64,000 nucleotides of DNA, taken from NCBI GenBank assembly GCA_964615375.1, contig CAZTOW010000016.1, positions 108,074 to 172,073 of the forward strand. The letters are read 5' to 3'. Shown here one piece after another: positions 17,281 to 29,287 of the stretch. Both the position numbers and the translations under genes were made by a program. The notes beneath the pieces are model-generated. The model was not told where the DNA came from and searched no databases. It worked only from the letters and a program-made list of their open reading frames with translations. Each line of letters starts with the position of its first letter. Position 1 is the stretch's first letter. This stretch comes from CAZKWG01 sp964615375 (lineage in GTDB: Bacteria > Myxococcota_A > UBA796 > CAZKWG01).

Positions 17281-17979
17281 TCAGGCCTTGGACCGGGTGG
17301 TGCGCTTCTCGATGCGCTTCTCGTAGCTCTGGCCCAGCACGACGCGCTTCACGTAGATGCCGGGCGTGTGGATCTGGTCCGGGTCCAGCGCGCCCGCGGG
17401 CACGATCTCCTCGACCTCGGCGATGGTGACGCGCGCGGCGGTGGCCATCATCGGGTTGAAGTTCCGCGCCGTGCGCCGGTAGACCAGGTTGCCGTGGGTG
17501 TCGGCCTTCCAGGCCTTCACGATGGCGAAGTCCGCGTGCAGCGCGCGCTCCAGCACGTACATGCGACCGTCGAAGTCCCGGGTCTCCTTGCCCTCCGCCA
17601 CCAGGGTCCCGTAGCCGGTGGGCGTGAAGAAGGCCGGGATCCCGGCTCCGGCGGCCCGGATCCGCTCGGCCAGCGTCCCCTGCGGGATGAGCTCCACCTC
17701 CAGCTCGCCCGAGAGGTACTGCCGCTCGAACTCCTTGTTCTCGCCGACGTAGCTGGAGATCATCTTGCGGACCTGGCGGTTCCGCAGCAGGATGCCCAGC
17801 CCGAAGCCGTCCACGCCGGCGTTGTTGGAGATGAAGGTCAGGTCCCGCAGACCCGCCGCGGCGATGGCCGCGATCAGGTGCTCCGGGATGCCGCAGAGCC
17901 CGAAGCCGCCCGCCATGATCACGGCGCCGTTCGGGATGTCGGCGACCGCTTGCTGGGCCGATGCCACCACCTTGTCCAT
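17281..17979 (-). CDS. scoA: 3-oxoacid CoA-transferase, subunit A
   Basis: A 232-residue alpha subunit. The start at 17979 is chosen because GGGAGGG lies just upstream and MDKVVASAQQAVADIPNG is the usual N-terminus; an open frame continues upstream without family similarity. The GGFGLCGIPEHLI block (about residues 24-36) binds CoA, and ISNNAGVDGFGLG follows. It precedes subunit B in a two-gene operon. The guaB stop is about 38 bp upstream on the same strand, so read-through from guaB is possible. Confidence 0.9.
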   Translation of the reverse strand: MDKVVASAQQAVADIPNGAVIMAGGFGLCGIPEHLIAAIAAAGLRDLTFISNNAGVDGFGLGILLRNRQVRKMISSYVGENKEFERQYLSGELEVELIPQGTLAERIRAAGAGIPAFFTPTGYGTLVAEGKETRDFDGRMYVLERALHADFAIVKAWKADTHGNLVYRRTARNFNPMMATAARVTIAEVEEIVPAGALDPDQIHTPGIYVKRVVLGQSYEKRIEKRTTRSKA

Positions 17980-18017
17980 GAGGCCCTCCCGGGGGAGGCT
18001 TAACCGGCCCCCGTGGC

Positions 18018-19493
18018 CTACTCCACCCGGTAGTTCGGAGCCTCCTTGGTGATGATCACGTCGTGGACGTGGCTCTCCCGCAGGCCAGACGCCGTGATCC
18101 GGCAGAAGCGGGCGGAGCGCTGCATCGTCTGGATGTCCGCGCAGCCCGTGTAGCCCATGGCCGAGCGTAGCCCGCCGACGAGCTGGTGAAGGGTGTCGGC
18201 CAGCGGCCCGCGGTGGGGGACGCGGCCCTCGATGCCCTCGGGCACCAGCTTCACCGCCCCCTCCTCCACGTCCTCGTTGTCCTGGAAGTAGCGGTCGCCC
18301 GAGCCCGCGCGCATGGCGCCCACCGAGCCCATCCCGCGGTAGACCTTGTACGAGCGCCCCTGGTAGAGCACCAGCTCGCCCGGCGCCTCGTCGGTGCCCG
18401 CCAGCAGCGAGCCGACCATCACCGAGTCCGCCCCGGCGGCGATGGCCTTGGCGATGTCGCCGCTGTACTTGATGCCCCCGTCGGCGATGACCGGCACCCC
18501 CTGGGCATGCGCGACCTCCGCGCACCAGGAGACCGCCGAGAGCTGGGGCACGCCCACGCCCGCGATGATGCGCGTGGTGCAGATGCTCCCCGGGCCGATG
18601 CCCACCTTGACCGCGTCCGCGCCCGCGTCGATGCAGGCGCGCGTGGCGTCGGCGGTGGCGACGTTGCCCACCACCAGCTGCACGCCGGGGTGGCGCGCCC
18701 GGATGGCCCGCGTGGCCGCCAGCACCTTCGCGGAGTGGCCGTGGGCGGTGTCGATGAAGAGGGCGTCCACCCCCGCCTCCACCAGCGCGTCGGCCCGCTC
18801 GTCCTTGTCCGCGGAGACGCCGATGGCCGCGCCCACCCGCAGGCGCCCGCGGGCGTCCCGGTTGGCGCGCGGGAGCCGGCTTGCCGCCACCACGTCCTTG
18901 AAGGTGATCAGCCCGCCCAGCCGCCCGTCCGCCGCCACCACCAGCAGCTTCTCGATCTTGTGGGCCTGCATCAGGTCCTTGGCCGTCTCCAGGCTGGTGC
19001 CCGGCGGACAGGTGACCAGGCGCCCGGCCGGGGTCATGACCTCGCGCACCGGCCGCTCCAGGTTGCGCTCGAAGCGCAGGTCGCGGTCGGTCAGGATGCC
19101 CACCACCTGCCCGGCCTCGACGACGGGGAGGCCGGAGATCTCGTGCTCCCGCATCAGCGCGCGCGCGTTGCGCAGGGTCGCCGAGGGGCTCAGCGTGACG
19201 GGGTCCTCGACCACGCCGGTCATCGCCTTCTTCACCCGCGACACCTGCCGCGCCTGCTCAGCCACGGTCAGGTTCTTGTGGATGACGCCGATCCCGCCCT
19301 CGCGCGCCATCGCGATGGCCGTGTCCGCCTCGGTCACGGTGTCCATGGCCGAGCTGAGCAGCGGGATCTTCAGCGGGAGCGCGGACGTCAGCAGCGAGTC
19401 CACGCGCACGTCCCGAGGGAGCACGTCCGACGCGGCCGGGAGCAGGAGCACGTCGTCGTAGGTGAGCGCGAGGGGGATTTCGGCAGTGAGCAC
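18018..19493 (-). CDS. guaB: IMP dehydrogenase
   Basis: A 491-residue full-length IMP dehydrogenase that oxidises IMP to XMP with NAD+, the committed step to GMP. The catalytic barrel is split by a pair of CBS domains at about residues 95-210 (REHEISGLPVVEAGQVVGILTDRD and a second copy). The catalytic cysteine is Cys305 in GPGSICTTR, and the flap GMGSVGAM and RYFQ segments are present. It ends with the usual YxVE-like tail (ITKEAPNYRVE). It is transcribed divergently from the alpha/beta hydrolase-pyrE unit, placing purine and pyrimidine genes back to back. No guaA follows; a CoA-transferase pair does. Confidence 0.97.
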   Translation of the reverse strand: MLTAEIPLALTYDDVLLLPAASDVLPRDVRVDSLLTSALPLKIPLLSSAMDTVTEADTAIAMAREGGIGVIHKNLTVAEQARQVSRVKKAMTGVVEDPVTLSPSATLRNARALMREHEISGLPVVEAGQVVGILTDRDLRFERNLERPVREVMTPAGRLVTCPPGTSLETAKDLMQAHKIEKLLVVAADGRLGGLITFKDVVAASRLPRANRDARGRLRVGAAIGVSADKDERADALVEAGVDALFIDTAHGHSAKVLAATRAIRARHPGVQLVVGNVATADATRACIDAGADAVKVGIGPGSICTTRIIAGVGVPQLSAVSWCAEVAHAQGVPVIADGGIKYSGDIAKAIAAGADSVMVGSLLAGTDEAPGELVLYQGRSYKVYRGMGSVGAMRAGSGDRYFQDNEDVEEGAVKLVPEGIEGRVPHRGPLADTLHQLVGGLRSAMGYTGCADIQTMQRSARFCRITASGLRESHVHDVIITKEAPNYRVE

Positions 19494-19573
19494 GGGGCAC
19501 CTCGGCCCCGGGCTTAGCTGCCGCGAGGCCCGGTCGCAAGGGGGGCTCGCGCGCCTCGCGTCGAGCGCTTAGA

Positions 19574-20443
19574 ATGGCGCCTGTCCGCGGCCTTCGCCTC
19601 TCCCGCCGCGTCGAGGTGCCCTTGCAGGCTCTCCAGGTCAACTCCGCCGATGGGACGCCCCTTCACGTCGTCCGTTGGGGTGAAGGGAAGCGCGACGTCC
19701 TCATGGTCCACGGGCTCGCCGAGCACGCGGGCCGCTACGCTCACGTCGCCGCGGCCCTGAACCAGGCGGGCTACCGCGCCACCTTCGTCGAGCTGCGCGG
19801 GCACGGCGACAGCGGCGGCAAGCGCGGCCACGTCTCCAGCTGGCGCCGCTACGCCGAGGATCTCTGGGCCGCGGGGAAGACGATCGGCGACCAGTACGCC
19901 ATCGTGGCGCACTCGATGGGCGGGCTCGTGGCGCTGGACGCCGTGCGCGAGCTGCTCGGCCAGCCCGTGCTGGGGCTGGCGCTCTCCAACCCCATGGTGG
20001 GCCTCGCCTTCCAGCCGCCGAAGCTCAAGGTGCGGGCCAGCCGGGTGTTGTCCCGGCTGGCGCCCGCGATCAACTTCAAGAACGAGCTCGACGCGAGCAA
20101 GATCAGTCGAGACCCGGAGGTCGTGCGCCGCTACGAGGCCGACCCGAAGATCTTCGACACCATCACGCCGCGATGGTTCGTGGAGAGCGTGGACGCGATG
20201 GCCCGGGTCAAGGCCGCGGCCCCGCGCATGACCCTGCCCCTGATGATGATGGTGGGTGAGTCCGACGCCATCTGCGACCACCGCGAGATGCTCGCGCTGG
20301 CCACGCGCTGGGGCGGGCCGCGGGCGGTCCACCGCTACCCGGCGCTCTACCACGAGCTCTTCAACGAGCCAGAGAAGACGGAGGTCTTCGCCGATCTCAC
20401 GCGCTGGCTGGACGGCCTGCGCTGGGAGGACGCCGATGCGTGA
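19574..20443 (+). CDS. Alpha/beta hydrolase (monoacylglycerol lipase-like)
   Basis: A 289-residue serine hydrolase of the Hydrolase_4/lysophospholipase group. It shows the oxyanion block VHGLAEHAGRY, the GHGDSGGKRGH loop typical of monoglyceride lipases, the nucleophile elbow AHSMGG (Ser of GxSxG form), Asp in GESDAICDH and the His in LYHELFNE. No signal peptide is seen, so it is cytosolic. The first about 15 residues are poorly conserved; a downstream TTG at 19621 is an alternative start. The end overlaps pyrE by 8 bp (ATGCGTGA), so they form an operon. Substrate unknown. Confidence 0.85.
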   Translation: MAPVRGLRLSRRVEVPLQALQVNSADGTPLHVVRWGEGKRDVLMVHGLAEHAGRYAHVAAALNQAGYRATFVELRGHGDSGGKRGHVSSWRRYAEDLWAAGKTIGDQYAIVAHSMGGLVALDAVRELLGQPVLGLALSNPMVGLAFQPPKLKVRASRVLSRLAPAINFKNELDASKISRDPEVVRRYEADPKIFDTITPRWFVESVDAMARVKAAAPRMTLPLMMMVGESDAICDHREMLALATRWGGPRAVHRYPALYHELFNEPEKTEVFADLTRWLDGLRWEDADA

Positions 20444-20984
20444 GCGGGAGCTGGAGGCGCGCCTGATCGAGGTCCTGCGCGAGCGCTCGGTGCGAAAGCA
20501 GAAGGTGATCCTCGCCTCCGGGCGGGAGAGCGACTTCTACGTGGACGCGCGGCAGACCACCCTTCACCCCGAGGGCGCCGCCCTCATCGCCGATCTCATC
20601 CTCGCCCGCCTGCGGCCAGAGGTGCTGGCGGTGGGCGGCCCGGTCACCGGCGCCGACCCCATCGCCGGGGCGGTCGCCGCGATCTCCTGGGTGCGCGGGC
20701 GCCCGGTCCAGGGCTTCATGGTGCGCAAGGAACCCAAGGCCCACGGCATGCGCCAGTGGATCGAGGGGCGGGGCGGCCTGGTCGAGGGCGCCCCCGTCTG
20801 CGTGCTGGAGGACACGACCACCACCGGCGGCAGCCTGCTCACCGCCATCGAGCGCGTGGAGGAGGAGGGCCTGCGCGTCGTCCAGTGCATGACCGTGGTG
20901 GATCGCCAGGAGGGGGCCGCCGAGCGCCTGGCCGAGCGCGGCTACACGCTGGAGGCCCTCGTCACCCGCGACCGTCTGCTCTGA
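20436..20984 (+). CDS. pyrE: Orotate phosphoribosyltransferase
   Basis: A 182-residue type I phosphoribosyltransferase converting orotate and PRPP to OMP in UMP synthesis. The PRPP-binding motif VCVLEDTTTTGGS occupies residues 121-133, and the KPKAHGMRQ-like flexible loop (RKEPKAHGMRQWIEG) and FYVDARQTTLHPEG (family-typical) are present. The start overlaps the hydrolase stop by 8 bp, implying translational coupling. Another pyrimidine gene, pyrD, lies at 34180-35202, unlinked. Confidence 0.95.
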   Translation: MRERELEARLIEVLRERSVRKQKVILASGRESDFYVDARQTTLHPEGAALIADLILARLRPEVLAVGGPVTGADPIAGAVAAISWVRGRPVQGFMVRKEPKAHGMRQWIEGRGGLVEGAPVCVLEDTTTTGGSLLTAIERVEEEGLRVVQCMTVVDRQEGAAERLAERGYTLEALVTRDRLL

Positions 20985-20991
20985 GGTCCCC

Positions 20992-22392
20992 ATGCTGAGC
21001 CCCGCGCACTTCCAGCGCCGCCGCGCCCTGCTGCAGGAGCGGGTGGGCGCCCCCGTCCTCCTCCTGGGCAACGGGGCGCGCTGCCGCAACATCCCCATCA
21101 ACCACCTGCCCTTCCGGCAGGACAGCACCTTCCTCTACTTCACGGGCGTCGCCGCGCCCGACGCCGCCCTTCTGCTGACGCAGGAGCGCGCGCTGCTCTT
21201 CCTGCCCGAGCCGGCGCCCGACGACGGCCTCTGGCACGGCGCGGTCCAGACGCTGGAGGACGAGGCCGCCCGCTACGGCATCGAGGTCCTGCCCGTCACC
21301 GAGCTCGAGCGCCACACCGAGCCGCTCCGCGGGCGCCTGCTCAGCCTCGCGGTCCCCGACGAGGCCCGCAACGCGCTCGGCTCCCAGCTCACCGGGCTCC
21401 CCCTCCGCTTCGGCCGCGAGCACGGCTCGGACGCGCTCGTGGACGCCGTGATCGCGCTGCGCCGCCGGCTGGGACCCGAGGAGCTCCACGAGATCCGCCG
21501 CGCCGCCCACGTCACGGAGGCCGCCCACCGCGCCGCCATGGCCGTGACCGCCCCGGGCCGCCACGAGCGCGAGATCGGCGCCGTCTTCGACGCCGTGATC
21601 GCCGCCGCCGGCATGGTCAACGCCTACGACAGCATCGTCACGGTCCGCGGGGAGGTCCTGCACAATTTCCACCGCGTCCACCGCTGCCACGCCGGCGAAC
21701 TGCTCCTGCTGGACGGCGGAGCGGAGACCGAGACCGGCTACGCCACCGACGTCACCCGCACCTGGCCGGTCAGCGGGGTCTTCACGCTGCGCCAGCGCAC
21801 CGCCTACGACGCGGTCCTGGCCGCCCAGAAGGCCGCCATCGATCGCGCGCGGGCCGGGGTGCGCTACCGCGAGGTCCACGACACGGCCAGCCTGGTGCTG
21901 GCCCGCTTCCTCAAGGACGAGGGGCTGATCACCTGCTCGCCGGAGTCCGCGGTGGAGTCGGGGGTCCACGCCCTCTTCTTCCCGCACGGCGTGGGGCACC
22001 TGCTCGGCCTGGACGTGCACGACCTGGAGAACTTCGGCGACCGCGCGGCCTACGCCCCCGGGCGGCGCCGCTCGGAGCAGTTCGGGACGCGCTACCTGCG
22101 CCTGGACCTGGACCTGGAGCCCGGCTTCGTCGTCACCATCGAGCCCGGCTTCTACATCGTCCCCGCCGTGCTCTCCGACCCCACCCTGCGCGAGCGCTTC
22201 CGCGGGCTGGTGGACCAGGAGGCCGCCGCGGAGTGGGCGGGCTTCGGGGGGATCCGCATCGAGGACGACGTGGCCATCACCGAGGGCGAGCCGGAGGTGC
22301 TCACCGCCGGGGTGCCCAAGGAGCCCGAGCTCCTGCAGGACCTCATCGGGGCCAGCCGCGCGCTCACGCTGCCCGAGCTGGAGCCCTGGTAG
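20992..22392 (+). CDS. pepP: Xaa-Pro aminopeptidase (aminopeptidase P)
   Basis: A 466-residue metallopeptidase of family M24B that removes N-terminal residues preceding proline. The N-terminal AMP_N domain (RRRALLQERVGAPVLLLGNG... FRQDSTFLYFTGV) is followed by the pita-bread domain with all five metal ligands: Asp in LLLDGGAE, Asp in YATDVTRTW, His in PHGVGHLLGLDVHD, Glu in VTIEPGFYI and Glu in GGIRIEDDVAIT. It starts 7 bp after pyrE on the same strand and probably belongs to the same operon. Length agrees with E. coli PepP (441 residues). Confidence 0.93.
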   Translation: MLSPAHFQRRRALLQERVGAPVLLLGNGARCRNIPINHLPFRQDSTFLYFTGVAAPDAALLLTQERALLFLPEPAPDDGLWHGAVQTLEDEAARYGIEVLPVTELERHTEPLRGRLLSLAVPDEARNALGSQLTGLPLRFGREHGSDALVDAVIALRRRLGPEELHEIRRAAHVTEAAHRAAMAVTAPGRHEREIGAVFDAVIAAAGMVNAYDSIVTVRGEVLHNFHRVHRCHAGELLLLDGGAETETGYATDVTRTWPVSGVFTLRQRTAYDAVLAAQKAAIDRARAGVRYREVHDTASLVLARFLKDEGLITCSPESAVESGVHALFFPHGVGHLLGLDVHDLENFGDRAAYAPGRRRSEQFGTRYLRLDLDLEPGFVVTIEPGFYIVPAVLSDPTLRERFRGLVDQEAAAEWAGFGGIRIEDDVAITEGEPEVLTAGVPKEPELLQDLIGASRALTLPELEPW

Positions 22393-22398
22393 GCGCGC

Positions 22399-24009
22399 TC
22401 AGAAGCTCTTCTGGAGCACCGTGTCGCCGATGAAGCGAGGGTCCTCCGCCGGGTAGTCCCGCGTGTAGTGGAGCCCGCGGCTCTCGTGGCGGCGCAGCGC
22501 GCACTCGATGACCAGCTCCGCCGCCGTCGCCAGATCGCGGAGCTCGATGAGGTCACCCGTCACCTGGAAGTCCCAGTAGTACCGGCGGATCTCCTCCTGC
22601 ACCAGCTCGATGCGCTTGCGCGCGCGCAGGAGGCGCCGGCTGGTGCGGACGATGCCCACGTAATTCCACATGAAGCGGCGGATCTCGTCCCAGACCTGAG
22701 TGATGACCACCTGCTCGTCGGGCTCGGCCGCGCTGCCGGGGTCCCAGGGGGGCAGGTCCGGGGCGTGGTCGAGCTCGGCGCGCCGCGCGATGGCCAGCGC
22801 CGCCCCATGATGGGCGTAGGAGGCCGCCTCCAGCAGTGAGTTCGAGGCCAGCCGGTTCGCCCCGTGCAGCCCGGTGCAGGCCGCCTCTCCGATGGCCAGC
22901 AGCCCCAGCACGCTGCTCTCCCCGTTCATGTCGGTCTGCACGCCGCCGCAGAGGTAGTGGGCCGCGGGCACCACGGGGATGGGGCGCACGGCCATGTCGA
23001 TGCCCAGCTCGCGACAGCGGGCGTCGATGTTCGGGAATTTGTGCTCGATCTCCGCCCGGGACAGGTGGGTCATGTCCAGGTAGGCGCAGTCCTCGCCCGT
23101 GCGCTTGAGCTCGGCGTCGATGGCGCGGGCCACGATGTCGCGCGGGGCGAGCTCCTTGCGCGGGTCGTAGCGCGCCATGAAGGCCTCACCCTTGCGGCTC
23201 CGCAGCACCCCGCCCTCTCCGCGGAGGGCCTCGCTGATGAGGAAGTTCCTCGCGTCCGGGTGGTAGAGGCAGGTGGGGTGGAACTGCACGAACTCCATGT
23301 TCGCGACGCGCGCCCCGGCCCGCCAGGCCATGGCGATGCCGTCCCCGGTCGCCGTGTCCGGGTTCGAGGTGTACAGGTAGACCTTGCCCGCCCCGCCCGT
23401 ACACAGCGCCACCACCGGCGCGGAGACCGTCCAGACCTGGCTCGCCCGCGTGTCCAGCACGTAGGCGCCCAGCACCCGATCCGGCTGGGGCGGGAGCTTC
23501 TGCTTGCGGCGAGCCAGCCAGCCCTCGGTGATGAGGTCGATGGCCATGCAGTGCTCGCGGAGCTCGATGTTCGGGCTCGCCCGCACCGCCTCCAGCAGGG
23601 CCCGCATGATCTCGGCCCCCGTCATATCCTTGGTGTGCAGGATGCGGCGCGCGGAGTGCCCGCCCTCGCGGTGCAGGTCGTACTCCTCGGGGCGCCGATC
23701 CCGACGATCGAAGCTGACGCCCAGCGAGATGAGCTCCTCGACCCGCTCCCGGGCCTCGCGCGCGGTGCGCTCCACCACCTCGCGCCGGCAGAGCCCGGCC
23801 CCGGCGATCAGCGTGTCCTCGACGTGGGCCTCCCAGGAGTCCTTGTCGTCCCAGGCGGCGGCGATGCCCCCCTGCGCGTAGCGCGTGCTGCCCTCCTCCG
23901 CGTCCCGCTTGGAGAGGACGAGCACGCGGCCGTGTGGCGCCACCTTGAGCGCGAAGAGCAGGCCGGCGAGGCCGCTGCCGATGACGAGGAAGTCACAGCG
24001 AAGGTCCAT
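22399..24009 (-). CDS. nadB: L-aspartate oxidase
   Basis: A 536-residue flavoprotein that oxidises L-aspartate to iminoaspartate, the first step of de novo NAD synthesis. The N-terminal FAD site is VIGSGLAGLLFALKVA; the substrate region EGGHSARRILHTKDMTG, the QFHPTCLY block and GGVQTD follow; and the C-terminal three-helix domain begins near RFMWNYVGIVRTSRRL. This set separates NadB from succinate dehydrogenase/fumarate reductase flavoproteins. nadA and nadC are not adjacent. It converges with pepP (6 bp between stops) and is divergent from the lytic transglycosylase gene. Confidence 0.96.
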   Translation of the reverse strand: MDLRCDFLVIGSGLAGLLFALKVAPHGRVLVLSKRDAEEGSTRYAQGGIAAAWDDKDSWEAHVEDTLIAGAGLCRREVVERTAREARERVEELISLGVSFDRRDRRPEEYDLHREGGHSARRILHTKDMTGAEIMRALLEAVRASPNIELREHCMAIDLITEGWLARRKQKLPPQPDRVLGAYVLDTRASQVWTVSAPVVALCTGGAGKVYLYTSNPDTATGDGIAMAWRAGARVANMEFVQFHPTCLYHPDARNFLISEALRGEGGVLRSRKGEAFMARYDPRKELAPRDIVARAIDAELKRTGEDCAYLDMTHLSRAEIEHKFPNIDARCRELGIDMAVRPIPVVPAAHYLCGGVQTDMNGESSVLGLLAIGEAACTGLHGANRLASNSLLEAASYAHHGAALAIARRAELDHAPDLPPWDPGSAAEPDEQVVITQVWDEIRRFMWNYVGIVRTSRRLLRARKRIELVQEEIRRYYWDFQVTGDLIELRDLATAAELVIECALRRHESRGLHYTRDYPAEDPRFIGDTVLQKSF

Positions 24010-24058
24010 CCGGGGTGTCTATTGCGCGGAGAGCCCGCGCGCAGGTAGTCTCCGCAGG

Positions 24059-24649
24059 ATGAGCTGGCTCCTGCTGCTGATGGCGACGGACATCTACCGG
24101 GCGGACCGCCCGGACGGGAGCGTGGTCTTCACGGACTCGCCAACACACAACGGATTTGTTTTAATCGCCTCCGACGGGCCGATCCCGCTGCCGAGCCAGG
24201 TCAGCGTGCGGAGCTTCCCCGACCTGGACCGCTGGGACGAGGCGCTGGTGGAGACCGGCAAGCGGGTGGGGGTGGAGCCCGCGCTGCTGAAGGCCGTGGT
24301 CCTCGCCGAGAGCGCGATGAACCCGCGCGCCCTCTCCGACAAGGGCGCCATGGGCCTCATGCAGCTCATGCCCGGGACCGCCACGGCGTTGGGCGTGGAG
24401 GATCCCTGGGATCCGGCCCAGAACCTGGACGGTGGCGCGCGCTACATCCGCGAGCAGCTCGACCGCTTCGGCGACCTGCGACGGGCGATCGCCGCCTACC
24501 ACGCGGGCCCCGGCAACGTGACGCGTTATGGAGGAGTCCCCCCGTTCGCCACGACGCGCGCCTACGTGTCCCGGGTGACGGACCTCTACCACTACTTCTC
24601 GACCGTGCGCCCGCTCGACCCGGCGAGCGCCCCTGAGGTCAGCCCGTGA
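24059..24649 (+). CDS. Lytic transglycosylase (SLT domain), periplasmic
   Basis: A 196-residue protein. A short hydrophobic start MSWLLLLMA acts as signal peptide, then a small DUF4124-like segment (IYRADRPDGSVVFTDSP) precedes the SLT domain from about residue 55. The catalytic glutamate is Glu84 in VLAESAMNPRALS, followed by KGAMGLMQLMPGTA, LDGGARYI and YHAGPGNVTRYGG, all diagnostic of Slt-type murein transglycosylases (family 1) that cleave glycan strands. The stop overlaps the GTG of pgsA, so the two are coupled. Confidence 0.92.
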   Translation: MSWLLLLMATDIYRADRPDGSVVFTDSPTHNGFVLIASDGPIPLPSQVSVRSFPDLDRWDEALVETGKRVGVEPALLKAVVLAESAMNPRALSDKGAMGLMQLMPGTATALGVEDPWDPAQNLDGGARYIREQLDRFGDLRRAIAAYHAGPGNVTRYGGVPPFATTRAYVSRVTDLYHYFSTVRPLDPASAPEVSP

Positions 24650-25215
24650 ACATCAAAGGTCCGGGGTTCTGGAACCTCCCGAACACGCTGACCGTCATCC
24701 GCATGCTGCTCGTGCCGGTGATGGTGCTCGTGATGTGGGACGAGCCTACGCCGTTCCAGAACTACCTGAGCTGCTTCATCTTCGTCGCGGCGATGATCAC
24801 GGACATCGTGGACGGCTATCTCGCGCGCAAGTGGAACCTGGTCAGCCCGGCAGGAGCCTACCTGGACCCCATGGCCGACAAGCTGATGACCGCCACCGTG
24901 CTCATCATGCTCATCCCGCTCGGGCGCGTGTCGGCGGCCCTCGTCGCCCTGCTGCTCTGCCGCGAGCTCGCCATCACGGGCTTGCGCGGCATCGCCTCCC
25001 AGGAGGGCATCCTGCTGCCCGCGGACACGCTGGGCAAGGTGAAGACCGCGTATCAGTCCACCGGCATCGGGATGCTGCTCTGGCACGAGGACTTCTTCTT
25101 CTTCGACGTCCACAGCGCCGGGGTCGTGGTGCTATGGATCGGGACCTTCTTCGCTATCGCCAGCGCCTGGGACTATTTCTGGAAGTTCTTCAAGGCGACG
25201 AGCATCAAGATTTAG
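24646..25215 (+). CDS. pgsA: CDP-diacylglycerol-glycerol-3-phosphate 3-phosphatidyltransferase
   Basis: A 189-residue membrane enzyme making phosphatidylglycerophosphate, the precursor of PG and cardiolipin. The CDP-alcohol phosphotransferase motif is complete: Asp56-Gly57, Ala60-Arg61, Gly70, Asp74 and Asp78 (DGYLARK... GAYLDPMADK). The N-terminus NIKGPGFWNLPNTLTVIRM and about five membrane helices fit PgsA rather than phosphatidylserine or cholinephosphate enzymes. It starts at a GTG overlapping the stop of the lytic transglycosylase gene. Confidence 0.94.
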   Translation: MNIKGPGFWNLPNTLTVIRMLLVPVMVLVMWDEPTPFQNYLSCFIFVAAMITDIVDGYLARKWNLVSPAGAYLDPMADKLMTATVLIMLIPLGRVSAALVALLLCRELAITGLRGIASQEGILLPADTLGKVKTAYQSTGIGMLLWHEDFFFFDVHSAGVVVLWIGTFFAIASAWDYFWKFFKATSIKI

Positions 25216-25261
25216 CTCGCATCTCCTGGGGGCTGTCGAGAGCGGAATTCGGGGGGAACGG

Positions 25262-25924
25262 ATGGTGCTCCTGTACCTGCTCCTCGGCGCCTGCGCGCCG
25301 CCGGGTGTCCTGCCCCCTCCGGTCAGCCATGAGCCCGGCTACGTGGGGATAGGCATGAGCGCGGGCGAGACCTACGGGCTGCTCGGCGAGCTCGGCTACG
25401 CCGCCCCAAACAACGAGCTCGCGGCGACGACCTCGGTGACGGTCCACCTGGAGCACACCACCGCGCGAAAGCGGACGGTGGCCGCTTATACCAACCTGTC
25501 GCTGGTGAACCTTCCCGCGCGCCCCGGCTTCATCAACAACGTACCCGGGCTCACGCCGGGCCTCGTCGGGCGTACCCGGTCGCGCGGCGACGGCGCGTTC
25601 CAGTGGTCTCTCGAAGGCGGGATCGGGCTCGGCGTCGCCTGGGTCGGCGTGCCGATGGCGATCGATGTGGGCTCCAAGGGTACGCTGTACACCGCCCCAT
25701 CCATGGGTGCGATATACCGAGAGTTATTCAGGGTTCCCCTTGGTTATGCCCACCGCCACCCGTCCGGCGGACTGTGGCACATCCAGCTCAGCGCCGGAGC
25801 GGGCTGGGTGACCGCGGGCTACTTCAACTCTGACGACGACCCCTTCAAAGACTGGGGCCGGGTGCCCTATCAGCTGAGCTTGAGCGGGGGCTGGGTGTGG
25901 CGCCTGTCAGACCCCTCGGACTGA
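25262..25924 (+). CDS. Lipoprotein with barrel-like sequence, function unknown
   Basis: A 220-residue protein. MVLLYLLLGACAPP is a very short lipoprotein signal (lipobox LLGAC, Cys11). The rest alternates Gly/aromatic and polar residues (GYVGIGMSAGETYGLLGELGY, FQWSLEGGIGLGVAWVG, HIQLSAGAGWVTAGYF), suggesting a small outer-membrane barrel or beta-sandwich. I recognise no family. Codons and composition are noticeably less GC-rich in places (for example around 25485-25495 and 25710-25750) than neighbouring genes, which may mark recent acquisition or relaxed selection. Confidence 0.6.
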   Translation: MVLLYLLLGACAPPGVLPPPVSHEPGYVGIGMSAGETYGLLGELGYAAPNNELAATTSVTVHLEHTTARKRTVAAYTNLSLVNLPARPGFINNVPGLTPGLVGRTRSRGDGAFQWSLEGGIGLGVAWVGVPMAIDVGSKGTLYTAPSMGAIYRELFRVPLGYAHRHPSGGLWHIQLSAGAGWVTAGYFNSDDDPFKDWGRVPYQLSLSGGWVWRLSDPSD

Positions 25925-25933
25925 ACGGCGTCA

Positions 25934-25951
25934 CCGGGGCCAGCGCCCCGG
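25934..25951. terminator. Hairpin between convergent genes
   Basis: A perfect 7-bp stem CCGGGGC/GCCCCGG with a CAGC tetraloop lies in the 63-bp gap between convergent stops at 25924 and 25988. No clear T-tract; position supports a shared terminator. Confidence 0.55.
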
Positions 25952-25987
25952 GATCGGTCCTGCTCCTCGCCCACCCTCGCTCGCCCC

Positions 25988-29224
<3,237 letters not shown>

Positions 29225-29287
29225 CCGATCTCCAGCGTGACGCGGGGGCAACGTCCCGCGCCGCCAGAGCTTACACCCAGCGCCCGC

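Noticed and set aside
16611..17979. The CoA-transferase pair as a broken or fused gene
   Set aside because: Both subunits are complete with their own starts and the catalytic glutamate; the split is the normal heterodimer arrangement.
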